From Tetmemena sp. SeJ-2015 (taxonomy: Eukaryota > Ciliophora > Spirotrichea > Sporadotrichida > Oxytrichidae): a DNA stretch of 64,000 nt. The stretch covers positions 1 to 64,000 of the forward strand of contig JAJKFJ010021214.1 in assembly GCA_027382625.1 (NCBI GenBank), in the 5' to 3' direction. Within the stretch, counting starts at the first letter, position 1. Every line of letters starts with the position of its first letter. Below are positions 1 to 11,383 of this stretch, piece after piece. Under the pieces are notes generated by a model that saw nothing but the letters and a program-made list of their open reading frames with translations, did no database searches and had not been told where the DNA came from. Made by a program: the position numbers and the translations under genes.

Positions 1-40
1 TTAATTCTCTTTATGAGAAGTTAAAATTATAGCTTAGTAA

Positions 41-3000
41 ATGATTCATGAACAAGGTGGAGACTTGAATGGTCATTCTTAGAATTCACAGAGCTAAATT
101 TAGAATACGATGTTCATGACGTTTCAGTCCTCTGAAAAGAACTTCAAAAGAAAAAATAATACATCCTCACAGGATAAGTACGTGGATTCTGCGAGAATCG
201 GATATCACATTAACGGCATTGCCTCTATGGGCCAGCCAACCTTACTTACTGCGGCTGGCATGGGTACTTTCACAGGCATGAACTCAGTGAGTAACAATTA
301 GAACAATCACTAAGTTATTGCTTAGAACATGCTTTAGTAATTAAATGGGACTGCAGGGTCAGGGACTGGTTTTCTTCCAGATATCCACGCGAATCTAAAT
401 TAATTAAAATAAACTCCAGAGTAAAAAAGATCTACCAGTAAAAATTAGAAATAGTTCATGCTCATTGAGGATAAAAAGTTCAAGAGCACAGAGGATGAAA
501 TTCAAAGCTACTTCCATATGAAGGAATCCTAAAAATTTATCATCTCTACTACCTCTACAGAACCGTCAGAGGATCATATGCTATACAAGTCTTCCACATT
601 GAATTAACATAGCAGCAATATAGGAGCTGGGAATGGAGGTGGGAGTTCATCTTTAAATGGCTTCAATAGCTCTTAAAATATCCCCAAGAATCGAAATACA
701 CCCAAGTCTATGATAGGCATCATGGATAACAAAAAGTAAACCATAAACAATAGCATACTATAAAGCAATCAATATCCAAGCAAGCCATCTCATGTTGGTG
801 AAAGCATAAGTAGCATGATCCATAAATCCCATTAATCCGCCTTTGATAATTACTATAATAATTTGGCTTCTCCTAAATCGTAATCGTATTCCAGCAATGA
901 TCAAATCATTCTCTAACTTCAGCAATAATTTAACATTGGAAAGCCAGGCTTTAATTACGAAGTCACTCATTTCTTTTTAAATAAAGATCAAATGAGTTTG
1001 TATAACAGATCCTTGAAGGCGTCATCAACGAATATGGAACCTAATAACTATTAAAATAACGCCTACCAGTCTCCAAACATACGTGGGCCTAAGTATCAAA
1101 GGAAGATCTCATTAGAGGATTCAATGCTGGAGAGTAACTTACACAACCCACAGTCTCTTATTGCTTCTAAAGATTTTCATCTGACTGCTCAACTCTCTTC
1201 TAAGATTTAGTCTTCTCAGCTGAGTAAGATTTAATTGCAAAACGCAATTGAAGAAAACCATAGGCAAGTTCCAGAGACTTCAAATGTATATTGATTATTT
1301 ATTTAAATTCAATCTAATAAAATGTATTCAAGTATAAGTCGTCTGTGAATTTAGATGAAGCAAATAAAATGCAAAAGTTAGATGACAACATCTCAAAGAG
1401 AGTCCTCATCTCTAAATAAGACATAAAAGTTGGTGCTTAAAAGCAAGGAGTGAAGATTCAAAGAGTCACTAAAACTATGATGAGGTAGTCTACAGACAAG
1501 TTCAAATGCTAAGAGGAAGAAATTGAGCAGTTTAAGTAAGAGTAGTCTCCGCCTTCTTAAAGCCTGAAACAGTTACCATCGCATCTATAAGAAGGGAAGT
1601 AAACTCAAAAGATTTCCTTAATAAAATTTGTAAACTTATAAAGGATTATCTGTTTCCAAAGACCGATTAGATATATCAATTTTAGACTAAGCGATTAGAG
1701 TTCAGAAGAAGAGTTGCATCTAAACAAAATATGATCTTGATAATTCACTTAGATGGAGTTATTGTCGAGATTAACTAGAAGAATCTAGGCGATGACACTT
1801 ATTATGCTTGGAATTAATACAAAATGAATAATAGACTATATAAATTATATTTATGATAACTAATGATGAGGCATGGATCGATATATGCACTGTAAGACCT
1901 TAGCAAGAGCTTCCAGATAGTTTTAGTAACGAACTTCAACCACAAATTCTGCAAACAGTTGATTGATTTATTGGACAAGGAAGAGATAGTTTTCGATGCA
2001 ATTTATCAAAGAGTCAAAACCTTCGGGAAAAGCGAGGAATATTTTAACTATAACTAAATTTACATCGATTTTGAGATACACCAAGAGGGAGAGTCTTTCA
2101 CACAAAAGTTAGCTTAAAACGCTATAATTCTAGCACCTCTATTCTTAGATAACGAAGACATCAGAGATAGAGAAGGAGAGGATGTTCTTTTTCAAGAAAA
2201 GGCTCTTTCAAATTAGGTGGGTAAGAACTTAAATCTGCGAGGTCTACCTATTGACTCCTCTGAGGTGATGCCTATAACTATTTTAGTTCCGCATCTGCGA
2301 GCTTAACCTAACAACATGTCTGTTTCTATGATAAATATTGGAAATATTGTGCAAAGTTTACTCGTGACTTCGTGTTAGGTGAAATCAGACAATTCTAAAG
2401 AAATCGAAATTGAAACTTATAAGGACCGAGAGCATCACATCAGACTGCTAAGAGAGGAGGAATACTCAAGTAAGCATCATAGTAGGTCTTCTTCACCTAA
2501 GAGATCTCCTTCTAAGAGCCAAAGTACTTTGCAAAAGGGGATGTTTATGATGACAATAACTACTATTTCTCCGAAGAATCATTTTAAGAAGATACTTGCA
2601 CTGACTAAGGATAAAACTCTAGACCAGTCCTCATGTAACTGGCTCTACTGCTTTTACTAAGTCAAGAAGTACAAACTTTTTTCATTGAAAACTGTGACAT
2701 GCATGAAGCTGCTTCCTGAACTCTATTCTAAAAAGAAAGAAGAGGAAACATTTAGACTCAGGTCTACTATTTTCAAGCTCAAATTCAATTTTAATGTATT
2801 TATTTAGTTAATCCTTGTATGAATCTCATATTAAGAATTCCCAAGTCAATTAATAAGACTACTAATTTAAGAATCCATAAATTCAAGAACTTAGGTAATT
2901 ATGAGAAATTTTATTTCTTAAACTTCTCTTTAATAACGAATGGGTGAAATAGCACCTTATCTAATACAAAGGTGATTTTTATAATAACTTGGCCTAGCTG

Positions 3001-3396
3001 GTTTAGGAGTCCTCTCAAAATCCTTTGAAAGAACTTATCGCAGATCTTGAAGCCAAGCTTAAGCAGTTAAAGGAACAAACTATATTCACAACGCTGAAGA
3101 AGGAGGAGATTCCACTCTATCGCTTTCTAGTTGTCTAAGGCCATCAGTTTTAAAACTATCCACCTGAAATCAAACTCATTATCAAGGAGCGAGATACAAA
3201 TCTATAAAGAAATCTGTATAACTGGGTAGTTAATAATCCAAGCTACAACGCCACTAGCAGAAACACTTAGAAGAAAGCTTTTTCAAATCCTCTAAGCGTT
3301 CTTAATGGGAGAGAGATAAGTGGGCAGCCCTAGTTTCAGTAAGATACGCATTTCATGCCTGGCTACAGAATATTTTCTGAGTAATACCAGAACTGA
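41..3396 (+). CDS. Q/N/S-rich protein with a HAD/NIF-like segment, interrupted by IESs
   Basis: Read with TAA/TAG as Gln. The ATG at 41 follows an in-frame TGA at 14-16. About 420 residues of Q/N/S-rich low-complexity sequence come first (41-1290). From about 1736 there is a globular part with LIIHLDGVIVEI and, about 60 residues on, SFQIVLVTNF, resembling the DxDG(T/V) and second motifs of NLI-interacting-factor/FCP1-type HAD phosphatases. The first catalytic Asp position is His, so activity is doubtful. Later segments (2379-2790, 2890-3396) are charged and end at TGA 3394-3396. Two IESs are certain (ATGTAT and AATGA pointers); others must lie near 1600-1730 and 2790-2890, where the frame shifts. 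Function unknown; the HAD assignment is weak. Confidence 0.7.
1284..1321. other. IES, 38 bp, pointer ATGTAT
   Basis: ATGTAT occurs at 1284-1289 and 1322-1327. Deleting one copy plus the spacer removes the in-frame TGA at about 1290 and joins TSN to VFKYKSS in frame. Confidence 0.85.
1823..1861. other. IES, 39 bp, pointer AATGA
   Basis: AATGA occurs at 1823-1827 and 1862-1866. Deletion removes an in-frame TGA and gives NQYKMMRHGSIYAL across the HAD-like segment. Confidence 0.8.
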
Positions 3397-4529
3397 TGAT
3401 GGCAACAAACAACGTCCAAGGATAGTAATAGTTTAAGTTAATAAAACAAAAAAGATAGTATAGACCTATGAAATTGTATTAATTAAGACCTTTGAGTCGC
3501 AGAGTATCTCGTTTAAAATATCTCTTGCTAATCAGTATCTTTTTCTTTAAATAGTCCATATTTTAAATTGCAATACGATTATGTGGAGATTACGTGGTAG
3601 TAAATTAATGATTTTTGGATATGTAAGTTATATGAGTATTATTTACCTACGTAATGACTGAGAATGCTGAGGTATTTAAATATAGAAGCAAACCTGACAC
3701 CCCTATTTCAGTGTTCTAGAAAGGGAGTCCAGGCAATAATCCAGTCTTGAAATTATAAGCCCATAGGATGTTGAAGCACGCATGAGATTAACTCTAGGTT
3801 TAAAAGATTTTTATAAGGATAATTCACTCTGCATGAACATTAAAAATAATATAGACATTATATTTATGAGAGTCTTTAGCAGAGTATTGATTATTTGCCT
3901 TGCTTTACCTATTTGAGGTATTTATATATATAATTTGGCCCAAGTGAGTTATGACAGCGATAGTCATGCCCTTGTCATAAGTTATTTACTCTCCCTTATT
4001 GTGACTCCAAGAATTAAGTTTATAGCAAATTTAGTTTTTGTAAGGGAAATATTAAAACCCAGCTATCTCATTTCAAGGGAGACTCAATCATTGCTAAAGT
4101 GAAAAATTCAAGAGGATTATTATCATAAGTTTTCAAAATCAAGGAGTTTTCATTTTATAAAAATGGCTCTGGCTTATTTATCTGAATATCCGACCATTTG
4201 TCTTATGGCGAATCTTAGAATCTATTCCATTCGAGCTGGAAAATTAGACGATTGAATCCCTTTCTTTGTTGCTTGCTAATAAGGGGGTGAGAAATATGTT
4301 AAGAGAGTGAGAGCGTTGCAGTATTGAAGAATAAAATTTGTCACCTTCTTTATTTAATTTGAAATGGATCTATAATTTGGTTGATAGTGAGAAAGAGGCA
4401 ATATATTTTAGCTGGACTCCAAATTTATAATCTAGACTTAGAACTCTCAATGATTTGAATTTGAAGATATATCTGAGCTAGTTGAATCCTCTTATGCTTT
4501 CTATCAATTGAGTTTATAATAATAATAAT
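3397..4529. other. AT-rich intergenic stretch, one possible coding patch
   Basis: Mostly AT-rich with no supported gene. A frame on the + strand is open from about 3955 to 4188 (Gln code) and has a plausible composition, including Cys residues and GDSIIAKVKNSRG, so an isolated MDS is possible. No start, pointer pair or homologue was recognised. Confidence 0.4.
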
Positions 4530-4539
4530 TAAGGGAATT

Positions 4540-5035
4540 AAAGGGCCCCCGGCATAAATAAGATAGGCCGTGACGTCAATGATATTGCTGTGACGCACTT
4601 ATCTGACGCACACAAACCTACCAGCCGAATAGGGATATTAAACACGTGGCACCCCCGCCACCTCACACTCTGAGCAGAAGCCCCCGGCTTCTGCAGACCA
4701 TCCAAAAAAAAACCTAAAAGGAGAAAAAAAATCCGGTAGCTTCGGACCGGGAACAAGTCGCTGCTCCGTAGCGTCTGGCTTCGCTGTCCAACTGCATGAC
4801 TGAGTGTTTGCCCATAGATCTCGTCCCTCCACGCCTAACAGGATTAGGAGGGTGAGTGGGAACCACTCACCCTTGATTATCTCTCCAGTGAGCAGCTCAC
4901 CACCTTCCCCAGGGCTTCGGCTGCCATTATCCCTTGCCTCTTTTAAGCACTCACCCACCAGCCAACGGATTACCAACCAGAAAGCCTTCAGGGAAAGGGC
5001 GACCGGTGCCTAGTGCCGGTCGTGTGCGTCCTGAA
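4540..5035. other. GC-rich, hairpin-dense island
   Basis: About 500 bp of sharply higher GC inside AT-rich DNA. Perfect hairpins are visible: CAGAAGCC/GGCTTCTG (4675-4693), GGGTGAGTGG/CCACTCACCC with a GAA loop (4850-4872), and CGACCGG/CCGGTCG (5000-5022). GACGCACAC (4605-4613) pairs with GTGTGCGTC (5022-5030) and would close the region. The short ORFs on either strand look like chance. It could be a structured ncRNA, most simply on the + strand because the - strand carries T runs, or a germline-limited element. No RNA family signature was recognised. Confidence 0.5.
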
Positions 5036-5040
5036 TTTTA

Positions 5041-6163
5041 ACTTTCTAATTTAATAATCCAATTGAGTTTAAATGTGAGTGGTGAGTGAGTTTCTTAAAG
5101 AATTGTCCTAGCTTGCTCGTTATTATTCTTGTCCTTGAAATTAGCTGATTAGCTTAATAATAAAGCCACTTTTGCACGTTAAAAGAAATGCTTATAAATT
5201 ATTGCACAAGTGGTGGTGGGTTCATTCAGACTCAAGTAAAAGACATAGAAAGGGAGTGCTTTCAAATTCCTTGCTCACTCAATCACTTACTTCTCAAATA
5301 TAATAAAAAATTATTGTGCCTTATCTTGTCTTATAAATTCAAGGCATGACGAGCAATAATCGATGGTTAGTGAATGATAGGTGAGTCTGTGGATATTTAC
5401 ATCTGCTTGGGATTTCGTGAGATTTTTAATGTAAAATTGCTCTCTTAGGCTTTCTTTAGCGGTTTTTCCACAAATATCCTAAAATAAAATTTTTATTTCC
5501 CTATTTATGACAGTAAATAAAATGTGTATTTCATAGAATGAAATAATATTGATAATATAAGCTCAAATTAGAGCAAACCTATATTTCATTTATTTTTGTA
5601 AATAATTACGCCACTCACGTATCGCTTATATCTCATTGGATAATTCATTTATTTATTTTAAAGATAACTGGTGGCAGAGAGCAGATTATTGAAGTTGGGT
5701 TAGAAGAACGGCTCAAGAATTGAGCATTTTAGGTTCAGTGATGATCCAAGTCTGCAAGTATAATGAACCTTTGAACGAAAATTACAGTTTAAACTGAGCA
5801 AGTTTTTATGACCTTGACACAGAGAGTGAATCCTCATGATTGAAGAAGATATTAAATAAGTGATTCAGCCAATTTTACTAAACATCAAACGATTAGTGAA
5901 TAAGATGCAAGTTTATTTCCCTAACTATAAATTAATTACGTAGTATATAAATATAATTATTACTCAAACAAAAATTATTCTCCTTCACTTACATTTCAAT
6001 TGATATCAATTAATCAATATTAATTATTTATAATCTCAATTTCTCTACTTTCAATATACCCAAACATTTCATAAAAAATTGAATCAGAATTTATTTGTCC
6101 TTATGAATAACAAAACTTGCAACTAGTTTCTTCTTCTTCATTTTAAATTGAGAGAAAGCTTTG
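5041..6163. other. AT-rich intergenic region
   Basis: AT-rich with many stops in all frames under the ciliate code. Nothing is recognised except an in-frame TGA (6149-6151) just upstream of the kinase start. Confidence 0.6.
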
Positions 6164-8833
6164 ATGAGATAAATAGGCGATTACATACTCTTGAATGAGA
6201 TAGGGAGCGGGATGTTTTCCTCGGTTTACAAGTGCAGGAATCTCGTAACTGAAGAGATCTTCGCCTGTAAAGTTTTTCGCTTGGATAAAATGAACAGGAA
6301 GTCTTGGAAGAACCTCCATGACGAAATTTAAATTCTTGACAACTTGAAAAGCCCTAATATAATAAAACTGATCGATAAATTCAAGACAAAGCGCCATTTC
6401 TACTTGATATTGGAATATTGCAACGGGGGTGACCTAGAAACATACCTAGAGCAAAAGCTCGTCCTTACTGAGTCAGAGATAAGAATTATCTTCTCCTAGG
6501 TTCTAAATTATTATCTTTAAATGCCTTGCAAGAGATGCATAGAATTAGAGCAGTACACAGAGACATAAAAAATGCAAATATCCTACTCCATTTCCCAGGC
6601 TCTAAGGATGGGGACCCCACTAAGAAGCTTTACTGCAAAGAGCTTAAGGAAGGGATGGTCGAGGTCAAGCTAGCAGACTTCGGATTTTCAACTATATTAG
6701 GCTTAAATGAGCAAACTAAAACTTAGTGCGGTACTCCATTAAATATGGCTCCCGAAGTTTTAAACGGAAAGTACTATAATTACAAAGTAGATATAATTTA
6801 TTCATTTTCTATGTTAAATATGTGGAGCCTTGGAGTGTCTATGTTTGAGGCTTTGTTGGGAACTCCGCCTTTCTTTGGGAAAGATCGTGACGAGCTTACT
6901 TATAACATTAATCTGTTGTGCTATAGTGTGTTTATATTATTAATCAGGGATTCATACGTTTGCAAACAAACCTGGACATAAGCAGCAGCTGCTTGGACTT
7001 CTTGAGCAAGTTACTTCACTACGATCCAGAGATGCGTATCTCAATTGATCACGCACTAAATCATCCATTTATCAATAAACAGTCACCTCAGTACATGGAG
7101 AGAATAGAGATGCTAAAAAATCACTCCCGATTCACCCAATCGACCAACCTCATGATTAAACTATCCTCCAAAATTGATAGAGGATATAAGTATTTAAACG
7201 TACATGAGGGCAAGATTAATATCGTGTTGCTTTTTCATCATTTTAGATTTGTGATGAAACTCACTCCTCCAAAATAGAGCATATGGAGTTGATTTTTGAA
7301 CTAAGAAAATCATCCGACGACCTAAGAGTGGGCCAATATTTCAACGACTCAAGCCCAGGTGGTTAAGTAATATATGAGCAAGATTTGCCAACTTTTATTA
7401 TTCTTTAATAGATTTCTCAGAGGATTTTAACCTGGCTGAATCCTAGGAGTACATCTGTTCGACAAACTAATTGTGGTTTCACTAAATAAAGCCGAAGTCT
7501 TCGAAACATTTGCTGGAGCCGAAGCAGCAGCGATCAAAGAACGAGAATAACCTCATCAAGTGTATTTTGAAGCCTCAGGATATGATTACTGAGGAGTCCA
7601 AGGAAATTCTTGACGACGAAAGTCAAATTGACTCCCTCAACTCTTCCTCCGATTTAATTTTTTCTCAATTTATAATGTGATTCATCTTCTTCGTCTAATT
7701 GGGAAGACTACTTGATGAGAGGTGGGAACTAGATAAGTGGGGGCGAGCAATTTAACTCTCAGTACAATAACAACTTTAATCAGCAGGTTTGGATGCAAAG
7801 ACTCCAAATTCAATAAGAATCATTTCAAAGACCCCAAATTCAAAACAGCCTCCTCCCATTAAACTCTAATAACCTATAGTCTTAATTTTTATAGAGCTAA
7901 GATGCTATCAGCTAGAATTAATTCTAAGCTGGCTGGCATCAGGTGAATTTCTAGGTTTAATTTGAAGAGAGTCTAGGTCGATAGAATTAGTTTTAGGCTG
8001 CTTAGCCTGAGAATGAGCCCCTCAACTCCTATTTAATAAACTAATAAGCGCTATAATAGAGTAATTATACTTTCTAATTTTGAGTTTATATAGAGAAAAG
8101 TAGGAAAAATAATAAGATTAAGTCCTATATTATAAAGAGGGGGAGATTCAACCTAGCGACTCAGATGAGATATCCAAATAACCTGAATCTTTTATTTATC
8201 AGTGTAAGCATAATTATTCATGTAAATTTTAAATTTAAGTTTGACTACTAAGTTTAAGAGATAAGCATGATAAATCTGGAATGCGACTCAATTGAGTTGC
8301 TTTAAACTTCAAACGTGTGTAGAAATTTCAGCGTTTCCAAGAATCCCTTCGAGAGTGAGGGTAAACACGTCCATTCTAGAGTTCTGGGAGGCCTTGGGAA
8401 TACTCAAAACCGTAAAGTATAAGCTTGCTGAAAAAGAAACCTGAAGTGATGATCACTTTGGATATCATAGACTAGGAGAGTGTCTCACCAATAAATAAAA
8501 TAAGAGCAATATTTTCACTATAATGCTCAACTACCATTAATTCATCATTAATGTCATGTACACACACAAATAGTATGAATAAGCTGTAATCTAAGTCAAA
8601 ATAACCCTCAATTTTCTAAAACAAGCCCATTAGTTAGATTTATTAAACCGGGAATAATTTATAAAGCTAATTTGGATATAGGAGTTGAGTTTAGTAAGTT
8701 TAAATAGGTAAAGTAGGATTTGATAAATTTAAATGTAGTGATAAGAATCAAACTGAATAAATATGCTTAAGGAACTATCTACTTCTAATATAAGAGTCAT
8801 CATTATGATGACTAACGTTTAAATAATAAGTGA
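6164..8833 (+). CDS. Ser/Thr protein kinase (ULK/CAMK-like) with Q-rich tail, split by at least five IESs
   Basis: The start MRQIGDYILLNEIGSG is preceded by an in-frame TGA. All kinase motifs are present once IESs are removed: glycine loop GSGMFSSVY, VAIK-type ACKVF, HRDIKNANILL, DFGFST, CGTPLNMAPEVL, DMWSLGV and a C-lobe Arg in PEMRISIDHALNHPF. The DFG/APE spacing and the HRDIKxxNILL form suit the ULK1/ATG1-CAMK branch; the exact subfamily is uncertain. A short insert separates HRD and DFG. After about residue 330 the protein becomes S/N/Q-rich. The frame closes briefly at about 8083, but a shifted open frame with similar composition (REKQEKQQDQVLYY) follows, so I extend the gene through further IESs to TGA 8831-8833. 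That tail is less certain than the kinase domain. Confidence 0.85.
6504..6517. other. IES, 14 bp, pointer TAAAT
   Basis: TAAAT occurs at 6504-6508 and 6518-6522. Deletion restores FSQVLNALQEMH in the kinase alpha-E region; without it the HRD motif is out of frame. Confidence 0.93.
6791..6817. other. IES, 27 bp, pointer ATAT
   Basis: ATAT occurs at 6791-6794 and 6818-6821. Deletion turns VDIIYSF...NMWSLG into the canonical kinase motif VDMWSLGV. The IES keeps the frame, so it would be missed by a frame test alone. Confidence 0.93.
6907..6938. other. IES, 32 bp, pointer ATTAATC
   Basis: ATTAATC occurs at 6907-6913 and 6939-6945. Deletion restores TYNINQGFIRLQTNLDISSS in frame. Confidence 0.93.
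7213..7244. other. IES, 32 bp, pointer AGATT
   Basis: AGATT occurs at 7213-7217 and 7245-7249. Deletion joins VHEGKI to CDETHSSKIEHMEL. Confidence 0.85.
7651..7678. other. IES, 28 bp, pointer GATT
   Basis: GATT occurs at 7651-7654 and 7679-7682. Deletion removes a TGA and gives SDSSSSSNWEDYLM. Confidence 0.85.
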
Positions 8834-9044
8834 TAAATAAATGGTTTAGTTAAGTATTTAATCACTATCTTGCTTTCTCAGCCTATTGACCAAGAGGCTC
8901 TATAAATTTTTTCTTTATCAGAGAAAATGATTATTACTCTCAAATACATTTAATATTGCTAAAATAATAAATATCATGTATATTCTTAATAAAGATATTA
9001 ATTTAGCCATATTTTGAGTCTAGAAATTTTAATCTAAAAGCAAA

Positions 9045-11219
9045 ATGGCAACTCAAGCATCAGCACGTGATTTATACATATATTTAATAAAGTGTATTCA
9101 ATCCAGGTGCTTTCAAAAATCCGGAGGACGATGGAGCCGAGCAGTCAGCGTAAATCCAATCACAAGGAAATGAGAAAGAATATCCATATATATTTAAAAT
9201 TGATTATTATCCAGTGACTGGAATATCTGCAAGAGATTCAGTTAGAAAAGCAATTTATATTTAAATATGATATAATACAATTTCCAATGTACTTTTATTT
9301 AAGATCACAAAGAGATTTAAATCAAATTTATGGTTGATAGTAAAATTGTTTTCTTTCAAGATTTAAATTTATGAGGTATTCGCAGGAGACTAGGCTACAG
9401 AAGTTGATAATTAGCAGAATAATTCTTACAAAATTACTATTCCCCAGATAAAAATTACTTTATTTATAGTAGAGCTTTTAGAAAATGATATCTTTTGAAG
9501 CATAGCCACTAATGCCTACCATCTTTAATCCTTGAGGGAAACCCTTAACTCTATTCACCTATTTTAGAAGAAAGCAAGGACTATAAATTAAAGTAGTACA
9601 GGGACAAGGCAAGGGCTGTTTAGATCAAACTCAAGGTATCATCAATTCTCAAAGATTAATCAAACTTGTCTTAATCTTTCCATAGGGATCTGAATTATTT
9701 AAACTTTACATTTTTACCTAAGTTTGAGCAGTCAAGGAGAGATCTGAGAATGGGGTTCGTAGATTCAAAGATACTCATAAGAGATGACTATGTGCAGGGA
9801 AAGCAGGTAAATCAGATTCAAGGAGGATAGCCACATTAAGCTATTCCAAATGGAAATCCTTAAATCAGGATGGGAGCGCCAATGGGTGGTGCAGGCTTTC
9901 ATTATTTTAATTCGTCCAACAGGTCCTGGAGGTCCAATGAGACCCAGGATGATGGGTCCAGGTTTTAGACCACCACTTGGAGGAGTGAGACCACCTTCGT
10001 TTTAAGCTCCTTAGCAAACCATTCCTCAGTAGAATGTAGTTCAATAATAGCCAGAGAGCATTCCCTAAAATGCATCACCCTAATAGCAATAAAGCTCCTT
10101 CAGTATTGAGACTGAGGAAGACTAGCCTATGCAAGTTGCACCTCAAACTCAAGTCCAAAGTCAGGTAATGAGCTAAGGGCTGACTGGCTAGGAGGGATAA
10201 TAAAACAGTAGGAGAACTTCTAACTAGCAGCTAACTTCAACTTTAGAACACAACACTCAAAATTATCAACCAAGAAACGAAAGAGTGAGCTCATAAAGTC
10301 TTAACTAGGAGCAGACTCACACAACATCCATCAAGAAATATGTTGTAGAAAATGAAGAGCAATCTTTTGACGAGAGACCTCAACTAAATAATAAATAATT
10401 ATTTTGCTTTTTTTGTCAAGAAGAAAAGCATGAAGTCAATGTTAGTTAAGTGAGATTGGATGAGGATAGAGTTCTTGGAATCGATGACTCGATTGTTTCT
10501 GGCGAAGCTAAGAAGGCTTCAAAGAAAAAGAAGAAGACTAAAAAGAAGAAGAGGACTGCAGAGGAAGAAAGGAACGATGAGAGTGTAAACATGGCACTTG
10601 ATTATTTATTTTAATTGATTAGTCTACCTATTTTGAAAAGCAAGACTAACAACCTAACCCTGTTGAGAATTCATAGCAAGAATTTAAAGAAGTATAGTAG
10701 ATAAGTGAGGTGAGACCTGAAACTCTAAATTAGAAGTACAACATACTCGATCAAAGCTCTTCTGTGATAATCCAAGACCAAGATGAATCAGTCATTTTAG
10801 TCAACAATCATTCCACGCATGAAGAAGCCAAAGTATAAACTCTTAAATTTTCAAATTTAAAATTATATTCGTAATTTAACATTTAGGAAAATGATCAGCC
10901 TCTCTTAGGCATAGTGCAATAAAGTGATAAATAAGAAGAAGAGAAGGAAAGTAAATAATTAAAAGCTGAAGTTTAAGCTGATATTTAATAAGACCAAAGA
11001 GAAGAAATAGACACTAATACCCACAGTTAAAGCCAAGTTGAATTATAGTAGAATCAGCAAAGTTTAAGCAAAAACTAAAGCCTTAAATCTCTTACTGCAA
11101 AGTCTGCCTCCACCATCAATATAAAACCAAATTTTATCAATTAAGAAAATCTGAATAAACATGAAATGTATTGTAGATTAATTAATTCGCTCTTTATTCT
11201 TTATTTTAAAAATTGATCA
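9045..11219 (+). CDS. Q/G/P-rich protein, possible N-terminal C2-like domain (several MDSs)
   Basis: Starts MATQASA. Early segments read PYIFKIDYYPVTGISARDS, then YKITIPQIKITLFIVELLEN and IATNAYHLQSLRE. The last weakly recalls the C-terminal C2 of PI-specific phospholipase C, but the catalytic barrel is absent. A G/P/R-rich stretch follows (GPGGPMRPRMMGPGFRPP, about 9920-9980), then Q-rich sequence, a lysine cluster at about 10508-10555 (likely nuclear targeting) and a Glu/Gln-rich tail. The frame changes near 9075, 9250-9370, 9490, 9690, 9895 and 10600, implying IESs I did not define. The frame ends at TGA about 11217. It may continue through an IES into the coiled-coil segment at 11384. Confidence 0.6.
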
Positions 11220-11383
11220 GAATTAAATTTTATATAGAGTTAAATTCTTTGATATTACAATACTTCTTGGATATATCCAATTCGTTTATATATTTAAGAG
11301 AGATATTTTCTAAACAATATAAATTAGATTTAATTAAGTGCTCATATGACTAATTTAGTTATTTAATTAATTCTGGTTTTAAA

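Noticed and set aside
4538..5013. Three overlapping ORFs in the GC-rich island on both strands
   Set aside because: They translate hairpins and GC-rich sequence, show no domain pattern and contradict each other's strand; stop codons are simply rare at this composition.
6143..6397. Minus-strand ORF over the kinase N-lobe
   Set aside because: The plus strand encodes the glycine loop, Lys and alpha-C of a kinase in this interval; the minus ORF is antisense.
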